64,000 bases of DNA, from the NCBI GenBank assembly GCA_039720395.1, contig CM077833.1, positions 15,623,133 to 15,687,132 on the forward strand, read 5' to 3'. Both the position numbers and the translations under genes were made by a program. Source of the DNA: Liquidambar formosana (lineage: Eukaryota > Streptophyta > Magnoliopsida > Saxifragales > Altingiaceae). Positions within the stretch are counted from its first letter, which is position 1, and every line of letters begins with the position of its first letter. Below, piece after piece: positions 38,578 through 50,371 of the stretch. Under the pieces are notes generated by a model. It searched no databases and was not told the origin of the DNA. It saw only the letters and a list, made by a program, of their open reading frames with translations.

Positions 38578-41130
38578 TTGAGAGGCCTTGGAAAGTAGCT
38601 TTAATTTGCTATGAAGAGTAACAAATGGGGTTTGATGGAGGAGTGGTGGTTTTGGTGGTGGCTATGGTGGTGGTGGTGATGGTAAAAGTCCACTCTAGAG
38701 ACAACATGCATGTGAGAGAGGTTTTTGTGGTGATGTGGGATGCTTAAATAGCACACCAAGTGTTGAACTCATGCATGTGAACAAAAAGATGAGCGTTATC
38801 TTTAGTGGAGGATATAGTGTTGAATATAGTGAAAGTTAATGGTCAAGAGTGTCAACTTTCTTACCAGGGAAAAAGCCTCTGCTGGCCGCAGCACCGGAGC
38901 CGGCGGTGTTTCTAGCGTTGGTGGTGATGACAAACTTATATTGAAGCCCTTCTAGTTTATGTATACTCCATTAGTGGTGGCCATGATCCTCCTTGTGTTT
39001 ATCAATGGTTTCAGGGTTGAGAGGTGGTGGCAGTGGTGGCGCCGCTGGTGTCGGAGGTTTGAGTTCAAAGCACTCTGTGTTTGATGATCAGAGCCTAAAG
39101 ACCCATTCGTTGCATTTAAATACCAACACTTATATTTTAGTGCAGTGCTTTGGGCGCCGCTTATACAACAACTGGGGTGCTCCTCCAATATGAATACGGT
39201 TTTAAGCCCAAAATTGCCCTCACTATCAAACGAGAAATGCATGTCTTCTAGGGGCAATTTCGTCTATTCACATTGAAGGTGCTCACGACAATTCGCTTTG
39301 ATTTGTTCCTGTTTGTACACGCCTATTTCTTATACAAAAGATGGACTCGATTGATGTTATTCAACGGCCAGGATTACAGTGAGCTGGGTATCAGTGTAAT
39401 GCCATCCAGCATGGTTGACATGTGTCTATTCTCGTATTGTAGTTTCTTATTTCCTTCATTTTCGATTGGTTGTCATGTTTGAAAAAGAAAAAAAAAAAAA
39501 CACATTTTTTTAGGAATTCCTCCTAAATGCTTTGATTAGGATAATAATTTTGAAACAGCCCAAAGTAGAAAAGAAGACAATTAATATGAAACGGAGAGAA
39601 TACAATACTCGTGTCATGCCGATGGCATGATATATAGTTTAGTGATATTTGTTTCACTTGTTGAGTAAGCAATCCAGCATTCAAATTTATAGAAAAACAT
39701 TGATACCCATTAATTGATATTAGAGTGTTAGAAATATTGGTTAATCTTATTGATTGTAAAAAAACATAATAATAATGAATAAATTCTCGTGTCATGTTAA
39801 GCAAATGACAGAATTAGCCCTATGCAAACTTGCATGAAGCTCCACAAAATGCCAACCTTCCAACCTAAATAGAAATGTGGGTCATTTGGTAAATTGCACC
39901 CATGGGGGTCAGACTTTCCGGGCATGACATATGGCCATGTGGGTCAGATTTTCCGGCGAGTGTGTGGGGGATAGAAATAGAATCAAAAGTTTCAGAGTCC
40001 ATGAGGGTGGAGACGGCACACAGGTGCCTAGGGAAGAGGAGATTTTGATGATACAGGAGTGAGGCAGCTTGGGAGATTGTGAAAGGTTAAAGGGTTGGAG
40101 TAAGCAACCAATTTAATGTCTTTTCCTAGGGTATAATACATGTTTATTACATTAAACTATATGGCCTCAAACGTGGCTTCTCATATTATAAGCCCATTAG
40201 CGTTTTAGGGTGGGCGTGGAGATAGAGGAAGTTTCATTGGAGCATCTGTTTCTTAGGGCAAAGTTGCTATATAAATTTTTTGCTGTGCTATGGTAAAAAT
40301 AAATAAGCAAGGTTGATTTGGTTACCGAGGAAGAAGTGGTGGGTTTGTTTTGGGAGTGGGGCAAAAGAAAATGTACAGTCACATGAAAGATAGAGAGAGA
40401 GGGGGGGGCTTGGGAATATATACATATATTAGGGCACATATAACGAGTAGGGTTTTATTAGGGTTTTAGGTTTTGACTGTATTGAGTGTATTATACTGAT
40501 AGTTATCCACATGAGACATTACTCTCATTAATGTCTCAAAATCTGAAGAGAAACTAATATGGGCACTCATAGTTTTGGTAACATGTGACTATTTTAATAG
40601 TCACATTGAAGGGTATTTTTGAAAACCCACTTTCCTTAATTGAAATGGGCACTCCGATTATCCATTAGGGAGTGCCCAAATCAGAAGTTGGACATGTTTG
40701 AGGAAACCCTAGTTACTGTTTAACATGTCACTTATGGAGAGGCTCGGCTTGAAAGTCAAACCTCAACAATTGGAACAATGGGCTTTGGACACGCATTAAG
40801 GTGGTAAAATAGTTTGCATGTCATGGGCTTCATTCTTTCAATCCCAATTTGGAAGACAAGAAGCTACATGTAAACTTTGTGTCCCTTGGCATGTTTGGAC
40901 TGATCTCTAATCAGCATGCCTCATCATATTCATATCATGCCGACTTATAGCTTGGGACTCCACCACTTGTGGCCAAAGTAGATTCAACTTTATATCTAAT
41001 GAAAGTCCAGCGTGTATATATATATATATATATATAAGGTAAGAACATAATTTTGAGACCATTCTTAAGCTATCATATCCAAATTCCGTAGTTTTCAACA
41101 AAAAATAGTGTGACCAAGCTCTATTTATTA
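38578..41130. other. upstream region of the receptor kinase and spacer
   Basis: GGT-rich sequence at 38640-38685 would be an ACC-rich 5' leader on the minus strand. A TATA-like TATTTAAG (minus strand, 38741-38750 area) lies about 165 bases before the ATG. From 38860 onward no gene is supported; the minus-strand frame 38952-39257 has no recognisable domain. An AT microsatellite is at about 41012-41035. Confidence 0.45.
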
Positions 41131-41402
41131 CCCCTTATGTCCCATACAAATAGACCACTGATGAAGCTTACAGATTAAGAAGATCCATTAATACATTGAC
41201 ATGTTATTCATTCATCTATTTCTTTATGAAAATATCATTCTCCTACTATATATGCATTGATTCAATGTTCAAATTAATTCTGAGTAAAATAAAGGATAGT
41301 ATAAGAAAGTTGAAAATTTTATAATTCGACTTTTTAAAGTGGGCAAATATTTTGGGACAACCAAGAAAGGAAAGATAGCCTATCTTCATGAGATGGAGGG
41401 AG
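41131..41402. mobile_element. Stowaway-type MITE
   Basis: Starts CCCCTTATGTCCC after TA (41129-41130) and ends GAGATGGAGGGAG before TA (41403-41404). The interior shares the ATTTTGGGACAA and TTCGACTTTTTAAAG style segments seen in the element at 2590-2834, so the two belong to related Stowaway families. 272 bases, no ORF. Confidence 0.82.
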
Positions 41403-42347
41403 TAACAAATTAGCATATGCCAAAGATTGTGTATAAAAATTGTTCCTCTTATCCTAATCTATTTATACGGCACAAAATATGTTGACTAAAATGAATTAAA
41501 GAATAAGCTAGGCATAAAATTAAAATGATTTAAAAGCTCCATTTTTTTCCCCTAAAGATACTTAGGGTGCATTTGGATTTGGTCCTTGCATTTCCAAATT
41601 GAAGGTATGTGGATTTGAAATCCATTTGTGTCTCAGATATTAAATTTTGAAATCTTTTTAGTTCAAGAATAGCTTTATACAACATCAAAATTGAAATATT
41701 AGTGATGAGAGATTGGTGGTAGAGGTGGTAATGGTTAGGATAAAATGATGACAATGACAATGGATCGATCATATCAATAGTTGCAGTATTAATAATGGTG
41801 GTGGTGATTGTGGTGGTAGCGAAGTGGGAGGAGACAATGGTGGGCAATGATGGTGGTGATGGATCGAAGGTATTGAAAATGGAAATATTATGGTGGCAAT
41901 GACAATGGTAATGGTGATGGAATGTGTTAAAACGGGAACATGTATAATGATAGATGATCACAATAATGACGATTGTGGTAATGGATGGTGGTAACAACCA
42001 TAACGGTGAATAGTAATGTCATTGACAATTTGAGAGTTGGCAAGAGCAATGATTGTTGTTGTATTTATTTATTTATCTATTGGACAAAAAATAGATATCA
42101 ACACAATCTAGGATATATATATATATATATTAATCAGATCATATTAACTACAAGTTTAATACGTATTTTTCGAGTTAATAACATGAATCTCATTAAATCC
42201 CTCGAGTTGCTACTTGAGTCTATTCTACTCAATCATCTATATATGCAAACCAAACTCATACCCCACCAACTTGACATACTTAAAAATGTGATGGACCCAC
42301 GATGGGGTTTTAATAAATGATGATTGGATTTAATTAAAACGAATTTT
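41403..42347. other. spacer with GGT/ATG-rich simple sequence
   Basis: From about 41700 to 42010 the plus strand is a degenerate mixture of TGG, ATG and GGTGAT words (as in GGTGGTGATGGATCG), a decayed simple repeat. This bias creates a 155-residue open frame on the minus strand (rich in His, Thr, Ile) that I do not regard as a gene. A short AT run lies at 42114-42131. Confidence 0.55.
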
Positions 42348-42484
42348 CAGTATTTTTTTTTTTTGGGCCAAACGATAGGAGAACACACATCCACACACGT
42401 ACTCATGCGGAGTCAAAATCAAGACCTCCGCAAACCTCACACCCCTAATGAGATGAGACATACCATTAGACTCAAAGATCATTT
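42348..42484 (-). mobile_element. short tRNA-derived SINE, minus strand
   Basis: On the minus strand the head has A-box-like TCTAATGGTATGTCTC and B-box-like GGTCTTGATTTTGACTCC, and the 3' end is a poly(A), seen as the T run 42352-42364. The direct repeat ACGAATTTT (42339-42347 and 42485-42493) is a plausible target duplication. About 137 bases. Confidence 0.7.
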
Positions 42485-42493
42485 ACGAATTTT

Positions 42494-43178
42494 TTGATAC
42501 TTATAGAGAATATATTTAGTAATTATGTTAGATACCAATATATATATAGATTTGGGTTTGCATTTCTTAAGATTGACGTATCATTAATTCATGCATCGAT
42601 GTGCAATATATCTTACTTAGCCAAGTAAAAGATACAATACATTTGTTTAAGGCATCCTTACAGCCATATTGTGGGTACAAACTGAGTAACCTCTATAATA
42701 GAATATAGGTATGTATTCGTATGGGGTGGTGCTACGGATTTTAGGAGACAAATGAGAAAATGGCATATTAATTTATGGGCTCTAGTGGTGTGAAATAGGA
42801 GTGAAAAATTGTACTTAGTTCGTGGGGAGAATTACATATTGGTCCAGCTATAGACAAATAATTACACGTAGTAAATATTCTTAGTTAAATTAGTAGTTAT
42901 TGATTAAGAAATTAATAATCATTTACGTTGAACTATAATTATTTACCCGTATCTGTATCAATCTGTAATTCTCCTAGTATGTGGCCCCGGGGGGGGGGGG
43001 GTCCAGTGGGTTCCCTTTCAAACTACGGCGCGAGACTCACAGAAAAAGGGGTTCGAGGAAAACTTTAATGCGCCGCTACATCTCTGTGCCTTCCAATATA
43101 ATATTTCAATCTGAGTTGCAGAGGGTTTGACCTTACCTAGTCTTTAGGAATTCAATTAAATTCTGCACTACATGTATT

Positions 43179-43209
<31 letters not shown>

Positions 43210-44170
43210 CCCAATTCTTGAAAAATGAAAATAATATAGTAAGATGGATCCAATATGAAAATGGTTGGCATGCCCTCCTTTGGCCGTCCACTAGGATATG
43301 AAGGAGCCGAACACCAACATGAGCATAGGTGATAGGTCTGCACTCTCCAGTGTGGCACTGGATAGGGAACATGCAATTATTATTACTTTTGTTATTATTT
43401 ATATACACATTATATAGTACAATACTCTGGTCCAAAATCAAATTTTATACAATACCTCGGTCATCAACTGTTATTAGTGTTTGTTTGCAGGTTTATACTA
43501 TCAACAATAAGGATCAGTAATTACTGTGGAGTTGGTTGAGTTGTTAGCTCTGTGGTGTATTTCTTAATGTTCAGTAGCTATCACTATCTGACTATGTAGG
43601 ATATGAGACTTTTCACATAAGTCATTGGGAGATTAGTCTGAGTTCAACGTCAATGAAAATAAGACTTAAAATATCCCTAATTGTTAATAAAATAAAAATA
43701 ATTAATAATAAAGATTATTTGTGGATCATAGTAGACACCAAAATACACGTCATTTTTTCGATTTTGTTTTCCCAAATCCTATCCTAGTTCTACTATAGTA
43801 AAACTCCATTTTCATGGTCCCTTCTTGAATTTGAAAAACTTAAAGATGCCATTCATGTCATATGGTACAATGTATGAATGTTGTTGTTCTTTACATTCCA
43901 CATTCAAATTTTTATAGGAGCACCCATTTTTATTTTTATCTTTAGGTTAATATGGATATCTAGACTTTTAACTTGAATAATCATTTAGACACAGATAAGA
44001 TCACTGTCCATTTTGCATCAATGCTCCACTCTCCCCCCTGAATAAGTAAGGCCCTGTTAGCTTGGGCGAAGATGGGGATAAGGAGTAAGGATTGAAGCCC
44101 TCTAAGTTCTGCCAGGCACTGGACAGGGGTTAGCTCTGTAAATGTGTAGAGCCAAGTGTAGTGTGGTGTA
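42494..44170. other. intergenic spacer
   Basis: No supported gene. A 13-base G run is at 42988-43000 and a (TC)n microsatellite of about 15 units at 43180-43209. Confidence 0.4.
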
Positions 44171-44183
44171 GTAGTAGGTAGTG

Positions 44184-44345
44184 GGGGAACTAGGAATTTA
44201 CACCAGCGGGATCGAAATTTTTTTATTTATTTCCACCTTATAAATTAGAGAATCATTTGTGTAGTGGCGGAACTAGGAATTTACTCCAGCGGGATCGAAA
44301 TTTTTTTTATTTATTTCCACCTTATAAATTAGAGAATCATTTGAA
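44184..44345. repeat. about 83 bp tandem duplication
   Basis: Two adjacent units share GAACTAGGAATTTAC then CAGCGGGATCGAAATTTTT and TTAGAGAATCATTTG, starting near 44188 and 44270. The second unit is preceded by GTGGCG, giving GTGGCGGAACTAGG, which is the probable left terminus of the element described next. Confidence 0.85.
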
Positions 44346-44941
44346 GTAGTCTTGTAACAATGTTCTGTTTTTTTTTTTTTTTTTTTTTTGGCCCCCATAA
44401 TAGACAATAACAAGAAACATAGAAAATTTTTTGAACTTAATAATTAAAATAAAAAATTAATTTTTAATTTTTTCTACTTTTTATATTTTTATGATGTAAA
44501 ACCCTTGAAGGCTCGACTCCATCTTGTGGACCTTTTGTGGAACTAAGGTAAATCCCGAATACTTGCAACCTCCTACAAGCATCGACTAAGATTGGGCTTC
44601 GAAACCAAGACCTTAAGATATTACAGTTCTAAAGCTTGCTAACTAAATTACCCGTGCGAGTAAAACTTAAATATTGATTAATAATAAAAGGGATACAATA
44701 AAAAATTAAAATCAAAAATAAAAAATCAAACTTTTGTGAAATAAAAGGAGTAAGAGTTATCTATATGAAGAAAAAAAGCAAAGAGAGGGGGGTACAATTA
44801 AAAAATATGAGAAATCAAAGAAAAACTTAGTAGAGTCAAATTTAGAATATCATGTAAAGTACAAAATAATAATAATAAAATAAAAAATAATGGGTGAAGA
44901 GGGTCAGGTGCCCTTTTTGACACCCCCTAGATCCGCTCCTG
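44260..44941. mobile_element. possible degenerate TIR element
   Basis: The left end AGTGGCGGAACTAG and the right end read in reverse, AGGAGCGGATCTAG, match at 11 of 14 positions, and the right interior contains GACACCCCCTAGATCCGC, a terminus I associate with widespread non-autonomous plant elements. The interior holds a long T run (44369-44389) and a tRNA-like segment. No target duplication was identified, so boundaries are tentative. Confidence 0.4.
44494..44665 (-). mobile_element. possible SINE remnant, minus strand
   Basis: On the minus strand a B-box-like GGTTTCGAAGCCC and an A-box-like TTTAGTTAGCAAGC are about 45 bases apart, as in tRNA-derived SINEs. No clear poly(A) or target duplication, so this is tentative. 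Confidence 0.35.
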
Positions 44942-45999
44942 GTACTAGGCACACATATAAGGTCACTGTCCACTTTGCATAAGGTAATATACAAAACAAA
45001 CTTGTCTAGTGATTGGCTTTATAGCCCCCTAGAGTAATTTATAATCTTACTGACTCAAGTATAAGATTACTGTACATTGTGTTTCTCCACCCTCTCCCAA
45101 CCCCCTCCCACCCCAAAAACAAAAATAAAAATAAAAATAAATACAAACCAAAACAACAATAATAATGATACTACTAATATGGAAAAGAATACCACAACCC
45201 CAGCTGCCAAACGGACCTCATGTATTACCACTCCTTTGGGGCAGGTAAGGACCTTTTTACCAGGTATACTGACTTTCGGGGTACCTTTCTTATACTCTTT
45301 TGGATTCATGGAGCCCCAAACCCTAATTAGGTTAGGGTGTGTCAACTTATTCACTTGGATTCTATCCGTTTTTTAAGTAATAATTTTTCCATAAACAAAA
45401 GGTAAGACAGGGTTAAGTAATAGGAAGAAAACATGAAGAAGACAAAAAAAGAGATGCTCATCAGAGATGAGCCGCACCCTCTCCATATAATATTAACATG
45501 TTAAGAAAGATTACACATAGAGCTAGGTTTTTTTTTTTTTTTTTTTTTTTGGAATCAGCCACATAGGGCTAGGGTTGGTAAGGACTAATAACTCTAAACC
45601 ATAAACCCAAGACTCAGAAAACCCAAATTAAAAGACAACTTTCTGGAATCCCGCTTTGGGTTAAGAGGAGGGAAGACTTGTGCAACCTTAAAGGAGTCAA
45701 ATATGACATTTATTGACATAAAAACATGCAAATTTCTTTGGATTTTCCCCTTAGTTTCTCAACAACCAAACAGAGAGCAATTGTTCTTAGCTAGACGGCA
45801 TATCTACTTAACACTATGATTAGAAATTGTGGGTTTAGGCCTCCTTTTCACATGTGCACGCGTGCGTGCACACAATAATATGAACGGTTGCCAACCCAAC
45901 TTATCTTACAAATTAATAATTTATAATTTATAGTACTTCCATGTTTTAGATTTTTTTTATTTAATTTTTATCATCAAAATCATTCTCATTTATTTATTT

Positions 46000-46031
<32 letters not shown>

Positions 46032-46180
46032 GAAGGGTGGGTTGTGGGGGGTTTACACTAGTGGTCTTATTACTACTATTACGACCCAATATCTCACAAT
46101 TTTCCAACTTTATGTGACAGAAGCCCCAAAAACACAAATTCTCAAATCAATGATTGAGCTACTAAAATTTTTTTTTTTAC
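44942..46180. other. intergenic spacer left of the retrotransposon cluster
   Basis: AT-rich with T runs at 45529-45551 and 46006-46031. No gene supported. TTTAC at 46176-46180 directly precedes the host element's LTR and should be its target duplication; the partner lies outside the window. Confidence 0.45.
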
Positions 46181-47583
46181 TGTGAGCGCACCTTTTTTCG
46201 CCACGCGCTCGCCCTTTTCTCTTTTACTTGGTGTTTTACCTGCTCTTTACTTCTGATGGTGGTGCTAACCCAAGGGATTAACATAGGAATGAGAGTCGCC
46301 ACCTGGAAGGGTCCAGGACCAATTTTGTTCACCAGAGAAAGGTTCGGAGTTAAGGTACATGTTGGGAAGGTGTTAGGCACCCAACAATGCCCGGTAATAA
46401 ACCGGCCCTCATTGTGTATTCATTGACCATATTTAGTATTTTAATTTAATCCAAATTGCTTTACATCATGCAAAACACATACGGATGCCATAACATAAAA
46501 CAATAAAAATATATTATATATATATATAAACATGGCATGTGAAACATGAAGTAAGTAAAAAAAAACATGTAAAGTATACGTGCATATAATACAATGATCA
46601 CATGAATAGTAAAAGGGGAAAAGAAGTAATGGAAACAATGATGAAAAAAAGAAAGTGCTGAAGGAGTAATGATTATACCAATAGCAAGAATCCAGGAAAT
46701 AAGATTATCATGCGTACGCACACTATGAATATGTGTACACATGGTTTGTCATGTGCACGCATGGCAGAGACATGCGTACACATGACTTCACTATTTTACT
46801 TTCCCCATGATTAAACCGATTTTCCTGCAGAGAGGTTAGTCTGAGCAAATTTTACATGTAACAAAATTACTATCTAAACAGCTTATGCAATTCTATATAA
46901 AAAAAAATATGCTTATACCTCTTGCAAATAAAGCAGGTTGATGTTTAGATTGTCCCTCAGGTCTACTGCCAACTTGGCGGTGTCTCTTCCTTTGAGTTAG
47001 GCAAGCTTTTCCCTTTCCTCACTGATTGACTCTCTGTTATCTTCTCACTATTCTTTCTCTCACCATTCCTTTTCTATTCAGCATAATACCCTCTCAATAT
47101 AAGAGTCCTTCTTTTTCCTCCCCCCGAACTCCTAATAGCCCCCTCTATTTATAGGGAAAAATCTCCGTGTAGGATCGTCACCCCTGACCTCACTCCTCAC
47201 TCCCTTCTTCATTATAAACGAGGCGTAGTGCCTGCCAGATGATAATTTCCCTCACAGAAAACTATCCCTGACAACCTCTCAACTCTGATGGAAAGCTGGC
47301 CATCTCTTCTCTATTTCTTTCACCTAACATCCCACTTCCTTTTTTTTTATACGGAAGATTACCTTCCCCACTTTTTACACTTTCCCACATCCACCTACCA
47401 TCCCACTTCTTTCTTTATAGGAGATTCCTTTCCCCACTTTCTTTTTACGCTTCCCTACATCCACCTACCGTTCCACTTGCTTGCTTTGCTCGCAGGAAAT
47501 AGACCCAAATTGACAATAAACATCATAGACCTCATCATCGGGAACTCACCATCAAAATGTAGGGACAAAATGGGATGTCTACA
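46181..47583 (-). repeat. LTR A (3' LTR of the host element)
   Basis: 1403 bases, TGTAGACATCCC at its 5' end (47583) and GTGCGCTCACA at its 3' end (46181), in minus orientation. It holds the TATA box TATAAATA on the minus strand (47153-47146) and the 16 bp-arm hairpin (46748-46786). Confidence 0.92.
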
Positions 47584-47865
47584 GTTGCCCCTCTTTTGAA
47601 TTCTTCCCACTTCGTGGGGAGGATTCGAAAGAAATCCATAGACTAACATTTTGTCCTCATGCAAATCACATGCAATCATGTAATGTGCTAGGTCGCGCTA
47701 GACACATCCAGCTGCCTACGTACTCCGTAGAGATCAGACCTTCACGTAGTTCAAATAAATCAATGCTCAATCAAAGTAAACACTAGAACCCCGCAGCAAT
47801 CCTAGTTACAAGTGTCCTATCAGGACACGACTAGTCCCGAAGCATCTCAGTAAGAGAATTCATAA
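46181..47865 (-). mobile_element. host Tat-lineage retrotransposon, 3' end part (minus strand)
   Basis: The 3' LTR of a minus-strand element occupies 46181-47583. It is followed by its polypurine tract in reverse (GTTGCCCCTCTTTTGAATTC, from 47584) and 282 bases of internal sequence that match in reverse 61593-61874 of the inserted element. The interior is then cut at 47865 by the plus-strand insertion and resumes at 63283. The LTR differs from the inserted element's LTRs by a small number of substitutions (for example TTCCCAAC against TTCCTAAC near the 3' end). Confidence 0.9.
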
Positions 47866-48295
47866 TGTAGACATCCCATTTTGTCCCTACATTTTGATGG
47901 TGAGTTCCCGATGATGAGGTCTATGATGTTTATTGTCAATTTGGGTCTATTTCCTGCGAGCAAAGCAAGCAAGTGGAACGGTAGGTGGATGTAGGGAAGC
48001 GTAAAAAGAAAGTGGGGAAAGGAATCTCCTATAAAGAAAGAAGTGGGATGGTAGGTGGATGTGGGAAAGTGTAAAAAGTGGGGAAGGTAATCTTCCGTAT
48101 AAAAAAAAAGGAAGTGGGATGTTAGGTGAAAGAAATAGAGAAGAGATGGCCAGCTTTCCATCAGAGTTGAGAGGTTGTCAGGGATAGTTTTCTGTGAGGG
48201 AAATTATCATCTGGCAGGCACTACGCCTCGTTTATAATGAAGAAGGGAGTGAGGAGTGAGGTCAGGGGTGACGATCCTACACGGAGATTTTTCCC

Positions 48296-48303
48296 TATAA
48301 ATA
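48296..48303 (+). promoter_or_regulatory. LTR promoter TATA box
   Basis: CCCTATAAATAGAGG in the 5' LTR is a textbook plant TATA box. Transcription of the genomic RNA is expected to start about 30 bases downstream, near 48328. The same box is at 62305-62312 in LTR C and, on the minus strand, at 47153-47146 in LTR A. Confidence 0.8.
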
Positions 48304-48662
48304 GAGGGGGCTATTAGGAGTTCGGGGGGAGGAAAAAGAAGGACTCTTATATTGAGAGGGTATTATGCTGAATAGAAAAGGAATGGTGAGAGAAAGAATA
48401 GTGAGAAGATAACAGAGAGTCAATCAGTGAGGAAAGGGAAAAGCTTGCCTAACTCAAAGGAAGAGACACCGCCAAGTTGGCAGTAGACCTGAGGGACAAT
48501 CTAAACATCAACCTGCTTTATTTGCAAGAGGTATAAGCATATTTTTTTTTATATAGAATTGCATAAGCTGTTTAGATAGTAATTTTGTTACATGTAAAAT
48601 TTGCTCAGACTAACCTCTCTGCAGGAAAATCGGTTTAATCATGGGGAAAGTAAAATAGTGAA

Positions 48663-48701
48663 GTCATGTGTACGCATGTCTCTGCCATGCGTGCACATGA
48701 C
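48663..48701 (+). other. 16 bp-stem hairpin in the LTR
   Basis: GTCATGTGTACGCATG, a seven-base loop TCTCTGC, then CATGCGTGCACATGAC. The arms pair at 15 of 16 positions as DNA and at all 16 in RNA, counting one G-U. Being about 370 bases downstream of the TATA box, it should lie in the RNA leader. It is also present at 62671-62709 and, reversed, at 46748-46786, but not in the old solo LTR. Confidence 0.8.
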
Positions 48702-49271
48702 AAACCATGTGTACACATATTCATAGTGTGCGTATGCATGATAATCTTATTTCCTGGATTCTTGCTATTGGTATAATCATTACTCCTTCAGCACTTTCTT
48801 TTTTTCATCATTGTTTCCATTACTTCTTTTCCCCTTTTACTATTCATGTGATCATTGTATTATATGCACGTATACTTTACATGTTTTTTTTTTACTTACT
48901 TCATGTTTCACATGCCATGTTTATATATATATATAATATATTTTTTATTGTTTTATGTTATGGCATCCGTATGTGTTTTGCATGATGTAAAGCAATTTGG
49001 ATTAAATTAAAATACTAAATATGGTCAATGAATACACAATGAGGGCCGGTTTATTACCGGGCATTGTTGGGTGCCTAACACCTTCCTAACATGTACCTTA
49101 GCTCCGAACCTTTCTCTGGTGAACAAAATTGGTCCTGGACCCTTCCAGGTGGCGACTCTCATTCCTATGTTAATCCCTTGGGTTAGCACCACCATCAGAA
49201 GTAAAGAGCAGGTAAAACACCAAGTAAAAGAGAAAAGGGCGAGCGCGTGGCGAAAAAAGGTGCGCTCACAG

Positions 49272-49289
49272 TGGCGACTCTGCTGGGGA
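49272..49289 (+). other. primer binding site
   Basis: TGGCGACTCTGCTGGGGA begins two bases after the 5' LTR ends in CA. It starts with TGG, complementary to a tRNA CCA end, and resembles the primer site of Tat/Ogre elements, usually assigned to a tRNA-Arg; the tRNA identity is from memory and unverified. Confidence 0.75.
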
Positions 49290-50026
49290 TCAATGAGCTT
49301 AACTTCAAAGTATTCATTGACTATAATTAGTATTTTAATTTAATCTGAAAAAAAAATTTGTGATGAATAAAGGTTTTTTTTTTTAAAAAAAAAAAGAATT
49401 TTACAACAAAATGCTGCACACACACACTATGGCCAATTTCTATACCCCGATGGCAGTTTGGTGAGGGTTCCCGGGTTCCACTCGATCCTATGGGCAATCC
49501 GCAACCTACACCATCAACCCACAGCCTGTGCCACTAGCCTGTAATAAGCTTGTGAGTACGTTAACGGATTGCTTTCGGGCATCCTAGCTTGGGTAACCCA
49601 TTGAAGACGGAGGATATAAGGAGACCCTTGGTTTGACTAGCACATTAAAAACATGGGTAAATTTTCTTTAGTGTATAGTTTTTGTGTGAATGTGTGTCAT
49701 GCATCTTTTTTATTCATTAGGACGTGAGTATACCTAATTGAAGGAATAGACGGTTTAGGCCCATTAAAAAAAAAAAAAAAAAAAAAAGAATCTTTTCAAA
49801 AAAAAAATCAAAAAAAAAAACATTTCTTTTTGTGCAAATCTGTGTGAATGTGCAATGTGCATCATTTTAATTTTTTTTTAGGATACGGGTATGGGGCGAG
49901 GCCCAATATTGTTTAAGGTCTGTTGAATTAAAGCCCAACTAAAAAAAAATTAATCTTGCAAACGGTCCAAGCCTGTAAGGAAATTAGAGGTCCACTGTGT
50001 GCAACCATTAGGAGATTGCTGCTCAT
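49290..50026 (+). other. retrotransposon leader, proximal part
   Basis: Non-coding leader with several A-rich runs (49384-49396, 49767-49787, 49799-49820). No frame longer than a few codons with a supported start. Confidence 0.5.
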
Positions 50027-50153
50027 AGCCGTTAGAAGTCCACTGCTTATGTCCACTGTTCACAGCCGTTGGGAGTGCTATTTAGGACCGTTGAGAGTTC
50101 ACTTTGATGTCCACTATCCATAGCCGTTGGGGTGTGCTAATTCTAGCCGTTAT
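50027..50153 (+). promoter_or_regulatory. CCGTT-motif array in the leader
   Basis: Five CCGTT motifs start at 50029, 50066, 50088, 50124 and 50147, alternating 36-37 and 22-23 bases, so the region is about two and a half copies of a 59-base unit (shared words AGCCGTT, GTCCACT). CCGTT/AACGG is a core of MYB-type binding sites in plants, so an enhancer role for the TATA box just downstream is a reasonable inference, not shown. Confidence 0.55.
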
Positions 50154-50163
50154 GGGTTTGCTC

Positions 50164-50170
50164 TATAAGT
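50164..50170 (+). promoter_or_regulatory. internal TATA-like box before the microprotein ORF
   Basis: TATAAGT 46 bases before the ATG at 50210, directly after the CCGTT array. Position and spacing would suit an internal promoter inside the retrotransposon leader. Confidence 0.45.
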
Positions 50171-50209
50171 ACCCGTTGTTATACCTCTTGGATCAGTATC
50201 TCTGCGACC

Positions 50210-50371
50210 ATGGCTTCTTCTGATGTCCTCACGGCTGTCATCCTACACATCGTCATTTTTGGCCTAGCAGTCAGCTTCTGTTTGCGTGAGGGGGTTCCAA
50301 TCGAAGTGGCGATTCCGTTTGTGGCGGTCCTCATGGTATTGCTCATGTTGATGTATTTCTTTTATCCTTAG
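50210..50371 (+). CDS. 53-residue membrane microprotein ORF in the retrotransposon leader
   Basis: ATG in a good context (GCGACCATGGC), 54 codons ending TAG. The start MASSDVLTAVILHIVIFG leads into a first hydrophobic segment (about 6-24), then a short charged turn CLREGVPIE, then a second hydrophobic segment (about 33-51) ending in YFFYP. It is thus a predicted two-span hairpin membrane protein. Upstream are a TATA-like box and a CCGTT array; downstream is AATAAA at 50451-50456 and an A-rich tract from 50526, so the whole looks like a small transcription unit. It is sense to gag-pol. I recognise no family. It may instead be translated from the genomic RNA as an upstream ORF, or be a chance frame; the composition (no stops, two clean spans) argues against chance. 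Confidence 0.55.
   Translation: MASSDVLTAVILHIVIFGLAVSFCLREGVPIEVAIPFVAVLMVLLMLMYFFYP

Larger units (their letters stand above)
47866..49270 (+). repeat. LTR B (5' LTR of the inserted element)
   Basis: Starts TGTAGACATCCCATTTTG and ends GGTGCGCTCACA. TATA box TATAAATA at 48296-48303. Against LTR C the only differences I found reading through are two one-base homopolymer indels (T run near 48542 and T run near 48882). Short frames that recur in all LTR copies are not genes. Confidence 0.95.

Noticed and set aside
38952..39257. Minus-strand 101-residue frame near the receptor kinase promoter
   Set aside because: No recognisable domain, odd composition and no splice or promoter support.
41530..41997. 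155-residue minus-strand frame rich in His, Ile and Thr
   Set aside because: It arises from the decayed GGT/ATG simple repeat on the plus strand.
47847..48161. Recurring frames of about 100 residues in all LTR copies (also at 47288 and 61859)
   Set aside because: They run opposite to LTR sense, repeat only because the LTR repeats, and have no domain or start context; shadows of LTR sequence.
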